Shown piece after piece: positions 6,969 through 10,158 of a DNA stretch of 10,158 nt. Positions within the stretch are counted from its first letter, which is position 1; each line of letters starts with the position of its first letter. The translations under genes and the position numbers were made by a program. Source of the DNA: an uncultured Burkholderiales bacterium (GTDB taxonomy: Bacteria > Pseudomonadota > Gammaproteobacteria > Burkholderiales > Burkholderiaceae_E); assembly GCA_903923345.1 (NCBI GenBank), contig CAIXXI010000242.1, positions 1 through 10,158 on the forward strand, written 5' to 3'. Under the pieces are notes generated by a model, which was given only the letters and a program-made list of their open reading frames with translations, made no database searches and was not told where the DNA came from.

Positions 6969-7738
6969 GCGTTTCGAACCATCAGGCCACCGTCCACGGC
7001 AAGTGCCTGACCGGTGAGATAGGACGCCGCAGGCAGGCACATCGACAAGGTCATCTGCGCCACCTCTTCAGGTTCGCCATAGCGCAGCAGTGCGGTTCGG
7101 CGCCGTGCGAATTTCTGCTTGTGCTCTTCGGGGATTCGATCGGTGATACCGGTGCGGATCGGGCCCGGGCAGATGCAGTTGACCGTGATGTTCTCTCGTC
7201 CCAGCTCAACTGCCATCGCCCGGGTCAGCCCGATCACGCCGGTCTTGGCAGACGCATAAGGACTGTTCTCGCCGGTTGCACCCAGCCCTTCGGTCGAGGC
7301 GATATTGACGATGCGGGGATGGGCTGATTTCCTGAGCCACGGCAGTACTGCACGAATCATGCGGACCTGCCCGGTCAGCATGATGTCCATTGCGCGGAAC
7401 CACTTCGACTCGTACTCGTCTGAATCGATCGGCACGCGAAGCGACACGCCCGCGTTGTTGACCAGAATATCGATGCCCCCGAAGTGCGCGGCGATGTCGG
7501 CCACTTTCGCGGTGATGTCTGCGCCGCTTGCCACATCGAGTTGCCAGCCGTGCACCGCATGCCCGGCGGCTTTCATCTCGGCAACGACAGCATCGATCGG
7601 ATTGACATCGGTGACGGCCACATGGGCGCCTTCGTCACCAAAGAGGTGGGCGGTGGCGCGGCCCATGCCGCTGGCTGCACCGGTGACGATCACAACCTTG
7701 CCGGCCACGGAACGGGACAGGGAAGACAGTCTTGCCAT
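6965..7738 (-). CDS. Short-chain dehydrogenase/reductase (SDR), NAD-type
   Basis: A 257-residue classical SDR. Cofactor motif TGAASGMG (19-26), then Asp44 at the end of the second strand (AVTDVN), which favours NAD over NADP. NNAG is at 94-97, and the catalytic Ser148, Tyr161 and Lys165 lie in NIAST and SPYASAK. PGPIRTGI (191-198) and a C-terminal LTGQALAVDGG complete the fold. The position that usually holds the active-site Asn (seven residues after Trp113) is Met120. ATG at 7738 is chosen because GAGGAA stands 6 nt upstream and the protein begins directly at the fold; the open frame back to 8005 has no such signal and overlaps the previous gene. The gap to that gene is 31 bp and the 3' end overlaps the Nudix start. 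It likely oxidises a hydroxyl or reduces a keto group on a pathway intermediate. Confidence 0.94.
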   Translation of the reverse strand: MARLSSLSRSVAGKVVIVTGAASGMGRATAHLFGDEGAHVAVTDVNPIDAVVAEMKAAGHAVHGWQLDVASGADITAKVADIAAHFGGIDILVNNAGVSLRVPIDSDEYESKWFRAMDIMLTGQVRMIRAVLPWLRKSAHPRIVNIASTEGLGATGENSPYASAKTGVIGLTRAMAVELGRENITVNCICPGPIRTGITDRIPEEHKQKFARRRTALLRYGEPEEVAQMTLSMCLPAASYLTGQALAVDGGLMVRNA

Positions 7739-7744
7739 GATGAA

Positions 7745-7750
7745 TTCCTC
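7745..7750 (-). promoter_or_regulatory. Ribosome binding site deciding the second SDR start
   Basis: GAGGAA on the minus strand, 6 nt before ATG at 7738. It supports the 257-residue product rather than the extended frame to 8005. Confidence 0.75.
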
Positions 7751-7769
7751 GGGTGAGAGAGTGTGGGCC

Positions 7770-8732
7770 TCAGACGAGCGGCGGCTTGCCATCTCGCCAG
7801 GCATCGGCAAATGCCGGCTCATAGGCGCGTTCGGGATCGGATCGGACCATTTCATCAAGCCGATGCGCATCCTCACCGACCAGAATTCGCCAGCGGTCGG
7901 CGCGAACGCCGTCCAGAATGATGCTCGCCGCCTGGTCGGCAGTGGTCGGGGCTTTGTCCCGAAAATCGATTGCCCGTTGTTGCAGCATCCGACGGATCTC
8001 AGCATCAGGCAGATCTGACACCGCAGCGCCAGAGCGGCTCATTCGATCTCGAACGGCCGCCACGCTGGCTGCCGACATCTCCAGCGCACTGCCGTGGCCC
8101 AGCACCTCGCCGGTATTCAATGCGATCGAGGTGCCAATGTGCCCGGGCATCACCACGGCGCAACTGACATGGGGTGCATGCAGGCTGAGGTCGGTGATCA
8201 AGGCCTCGGTCAATCCCTTCACCGCGAACTTTGCTGCGGAATAAGCCGTGTGGGAAACACCCGGCCCCAGGCTTGCCCAGAATCCGTTGACGCTGCTGAC
8301 ATTGACCAGGCATCCCCGCTCGGAGGCGATCAAAAGCGGCAGGAATGCACGACATCCAAAGTAGACCCCTGTCCAGCAGACGTTGAAGGTGCGCTCCCAT
8401 TCGGTGCGATCGGTCTTTACGAAGCTGCCGCCACCGCCGATACCGGCATTGTTGAACAGCAGGTTGATGTGCTGTGTTCCGTGCGCACTGATCACCGCAT
8501 CCCTAAAGCCCAGAACTTGCGCCTCGTCGCCGACGTCAGCCCGATGAATGTGGATTCGGGTCGCGCCAGACGCAGCGGTGCGGCACAGGTCTTGAGTTTG
8601 TTCGAGATTGGGCTCAGACAGGTCACACAGCGACAGATGAACCCCTGCCTGGCTGAGCTGCACGGCGAGGGCACGACCAATGCCGCTGCCTGCTCCCGTG
8701 ATCACAGCAAGTTGGCCGGCTTCGATGTTCAT
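7770..8732 (-). CDS. Short-chain dehydrogenase/reductase (SDR) with extended C-terminus
   Basis: A 320-residue SDR, longer than the classical 250. TGAGSGIG (12-19) binds the dinucleotide; Asp37 (SLCDLSE) favours NAD. NNAG is at 94-97. Ser147 (NVSSVNG), Tyr164 and Lys168 (TAYSAAK) form the catalytic set, with four extra residues between Ser and Tyr compared with the classical spacing of 13. The usual active-site Asn position, seven after Trp112, is Cys119. PGHIGTSIA (196-204) is followed by a C-terminal extension of about 100 residues, partly helical (DLPDAEIRRMLQQRAIDF, then a helix ADQAASIILDGV) and ending in DAWRDGKPPLV. AGGAGA is 5 nt before the ATG. It is the first gene of the five-gene minus operon, with 207 bp of divergent spacer upstream. 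It probably acts on an alcohol or ketone of a bulky substrate; the substrate is unknown. Confidence 0.93.
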   Translation of the reverse strand: MNIEAGQLAVITGAGSGIGRALAVQLSQAGVHLSLCDLSEPNLEQTQDLCRTAASGATRIHIHRADVGDEAQVLGFRDAVISAHGTQHINLLFNNAGIGGGGSFVKTDRTEWERTFNVCWTGVYFGCRAFLPLLIASERGCLVNVSSVNGFWASLGPGVSHTAYSAAKFAVKGLTEALITDLSLHAPHVSCAVVMPGHIGTSIALNTGEVLGHGSALEMSAASVAAVRDRMSRSGAAVSDLPDAEIRRMLQQRAIDFRDKAPTTADQAASIILDGVRADRWRILVGEDAHRLDEMVRSDPERAYEPAFADAWRDGKPPLV

Positions 8733-8939
8733 GTGGGTCTCCTGATCTAAGTGCTTCGGGCGAAACCTGCGAAAGACTCGACATGAGCCTATCAGGCTAT
8801 GAAATCGCCCATCTCAGCAGACCCCGCGAATCAGAACGCCCGCTCGTGCTAAGGTCGAGCGGCTTTAGCTGCATCAGAGCCCGCGCCCCGCTGCGACCAC
8901 AAGCCAAAGCAATCGACTCATTCGAATCGGACAAAAAGC
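8733..8939. promoter_or_regulatory. Divergent spacer upstream of the SDR operon and the 98-residue gene
   Basis: This 207-bp gap is the longest non-coding stretch in the window and should hold the operon promoter (minus) and one for the small gene (plus). No consensus promoter is clear. A 13-bp dyad AGCCT-ATC-AGGCT lies at 8786-8798, 54 bp before the operon start codon, and is the best operator candidate. An 8-bp palindrome ATTCGAAT at 8920-8927 is short enough to be chance. The open frame at 8783-8971 has no gene-like features. Confidence 0.45.
8786..8798. repeat. Short dyad, possible operator of the SDR operon
   Basis: AGCCT and AGGCT arms with a 3-nt spacer. The position, just upstream of the operon's first gene, suits an operator or promoter-overlapping site, but 5-bp arms can occur by chance. 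Confidence 0.25.
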
Positions 8940-9236
8940 GTGTCAGACGAAAATCAGATTCAGGTTCCTGAATCCTTCATTCGGCTTTTTGTCGATCCCG
9001 GCCGCATCAAGCCGCGCGAACCACGCGAATTCATCGCGCAACGGTATGACCTGTGCGAAGACATGGCCCAGATGCTGATCGAGCCAGCACGCGAAACATT
9101 CTGGGCTCTGGGCATTGCAGAGTCGGATGTGCTGGAGCGCATACAACTCGGTCTGTCAGATGGAAAGACCGAATTGACCAATGATGAAGCGCGCTGGGTC
9201 GTGCTCAGGCTTCAGGAACTGCTGGAATGGGCCTGA
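8940..9236 (+). CDS. Conserved small protein of unknown function (98 aa)
   Basis: A 98-residue acidic, soluble protein. It starts at GTG (8940) and reads MSDENQIQVPESFIRLFVDP, then a PGRIKPREPRE segment, RYDLCEDMAQML (35-46), ESDVLERIQLGL (61-72) and a closing DEARWVVLRLQELLEWA. It has no signal peptide or transmembrane segment and looks largely helical. From memory it resembles a small betaproteobacterial family sometimes labelled as an ATPase with chaperone activity, but it has no Walker motif, so that label is not supported. The Shine-Dalgarno is weak. It is divergent from the SDR operon and 118 bp before the formyltransferase, with no strong clue linking it to either. Confidence 0.75.
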   Translation: MSDENQIQVPESFIRLFVDPGRIKPREPREFIAQRYDLCEDMAQMLIEPARETFWALGIAESDVLERIQLGLSDGKTELTNDEARWVVLRLQELLEWA

Positions 9237-9354
9237 TCAGGGCGGGGTGGGTCGGGCCTCAGCGCGTCTACGAACAAGGCTGCATTGATGCACAATACAC
9301 GCGGGCCGTGTTGCGCGTCACATCGTCATTCAGCCTCAGAGATGCTGGACCTCC
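9237..9354 (+). promoter_or_regulatory. Spacer before the formyltransferase gene
   Basis: This 118-bp gap separates the 98-residue gene from the formyltransferase. It holds a small dyad ACACG-CGGGC-CGTGT (about 9296-9310) and GCAT-TG-ATGC (9282-9291). No T-run or clear promoter is visible, so either a weak terminator or a promoter could sit here. Confidence 0.25.
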
Positions 9355-10158
9355 ATGAGAATTCTGTTTTGCACGAAGTACGATCTCATTGGCAACATGA
9401 TGCTCAACCTCATGTTGCCCAAGGTCGCTGCGGATCATCAGGTCACCGTCATCCTTGCCAACCGCAGACGTCCGGAAACTGAATCGATCCCGGAATTGAA
9501 GTGGCTCTCCTTGTTCGAGCAGGAGTTGCCTGCACGGCTTTTGTTTCCGCTGCTGGATGCCAAGGCATCGGTTCCAGTGCAATCCGATCGTGGGGCGTCC
9601 TGGGAAACATTCGACCAACTCGCCGGTCGCTACAGCATTCCGATCAGAAACGCCGGTCATATCGAGCATCACAGTCTGCTCACAGACTTGGTTCGAGACT
9701 CAGATCCTGACCTGATTGTGTCATTTCAGTTCGGATTTATTTTCAAACCCGAGGCACTTCAACTGGCTCGAATCGGCGGCCTGAATCTTCATTCGGGCGC
9801 GCTGCCTCAGCGAGCCGGAGTCAATCCCACCTTCTGGTGCATGAAAGACCGAGACCCGGAGGCGGCTTGCTCGCTGCATTGGCTGACACCGCAAATTGAC
9901 TCAGGCGACATCGTTGATGTCCGCAGCGTTCAAATCGATTACGGTCATTCGTTTTTCTGGAACTGGATTGCGAATTATCGCAACGGGTCGGACATGATCT
10001 GCGACGCAATCCAGACTCTGGGATCAGGCCGCACACTCACTGCGAGCAAGCAGGATCCGGCGCAGATTCGCTTTGTGCCCAAGCCGTCACCGGATGACCT
10101 GAAGTCATTTGCCTCCTCAGGTTTGAGACTCATCGATCCAGCCGATTGCCTCGACATC
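9355..10158 (+). CDS. Formyltransferase-family protein, C-terminus outside window
   Basis: The frame from ATG at 9355 stays open for 268 codons to the right edge. It begins MRILFCTKYDLIGN, a Rossmann-like first strand. NLHSGALPQRAGVNPTFW (144-161) matches the catalytic Asn-x-His and loop of the GART/methionyl-tRNA formyltransferase fold, and SLHWLTPQIDSGDIV (173-187) carries the Asp; the triad is Asn144, His146 and Asp182. These enzymes transfer formyl from 10-formyltetrahydrofolate to an amine. The N-terminal part up to about residue 100 differs from housekeeping Fmt, which suggests a sugar or small-molecule formyltransferase rather than the tRNA enzyme; this is inference. No clear Shine-Dalgarno is seen. 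The 9721-9780 and 9961-10020 segments are 29/60 and 31/60 GC, lower than the enzyme genes to the left. Confidence 0.82.
   Translation, partial: MRILFCTKYDLIGNMMLNLMLPKVAADHQVTVILANRRRPETESIPELKWLSLFEQELPARLLFPLLDAKASVPVQSDRGASWETFDQLAGRYSIPIRNAGHIEHHSLLTDLVRDSDPDLIVSFQFGFIFKPEALQLARIGGLNLHSGALPQRAGVNPTFWCMKDRDPEAACSLHWLTPQIDSGDIVDVRSVQIDYGHSFFWNWIANYRNGSDMICDAIQTLGSGRTLTASKQDPAQIRFVPKPSPDDLKSFASSGLRLIDPADCLDI

Noticed and set aside
7739..8005. N-terminal extension of the second SDR
   Set aside because: It overlaps the first SDR gene and precedes the Rossmann fold by 89 residues with no signal; GAGGAA supports the start at 7738.
8920..8927. Palindrome ATTCGAAT as an operator
   Set aside because: Eight bases without flanking symmetry can easily occur by chance in a 207-bp spacer.
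9268..9672. Minus-strand 134-codon frame opposite the formyltransferase
   Set aside because: The plus frame carries the formyltransferase catalytic residues; the antisense frame has none.

Overview
The window reads as chromosomal DNA of a moderately GC-rich (about 60%) proteobacterium, most likely a betaproteobacterium of the Burkholderiales type. The clues are the GGAGAC-type ribosome binding sites before four genes, a 98-residue small protein of a kind I associate with that group, and a wealth of CoA-thioester enzymes. The taxonomic call is an inference. I see no tRNA, rRNA, insertion sequence, phage gene or CRISPR array.

Layout. Left part, minus strand: dienelactone-hydrolase-like protein (3150-2419), XRE-type regulator with a C-terminal sensor-like half (2372-1863), and a large lipoprotein cut by the left edge (1723-1). 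Centre: a single plus-strand crotonase gene (3268-4041), divergent from the hydrolase and ending at a 9-bp perfect hairpin that it shares with the gene converging on it. Then a five-gene minus-strand run, in transcription order: SDR (8732-7770), second SDR (7738-6965), Nudix CoA pyrophosphatase (6968-6336, start overlapping the previous stop as GTGA), CaiB/BaiF family III CoA-transferase (6275-5076), double-hotdog protein (5019-4084). Right part, plus strand: the 98-residue protein (8940-9236) and a formyltransferase-family gene cut by the right edge (9355-10158). The two genes cut by the window edges have clear open frames to the edge.

How the genes work together (inference). The central block has the parts of a catabolic side pathway for a carboxylic acid carried as a CoA thioester: CoA transfer (CaiB), hydration or thioester handling (hotdog protein, crotonase), NAD-linked oxidation of hydroxyl groups (two SDRs), ester or lactone hydrolysis (DLH), plus a Nudix enzyme that cleaves CoA or its derivatives. 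The substrate cannot be read from sequence. The most unusual points are the Nudix enzyme translationally coupled inside the operon, a hotdog protein without the usual MaoC hydratase signature, and two SDRs that both lack the active-site Asn. The right-hand formyltransferase looks lower in GC and may begin a different functional region.
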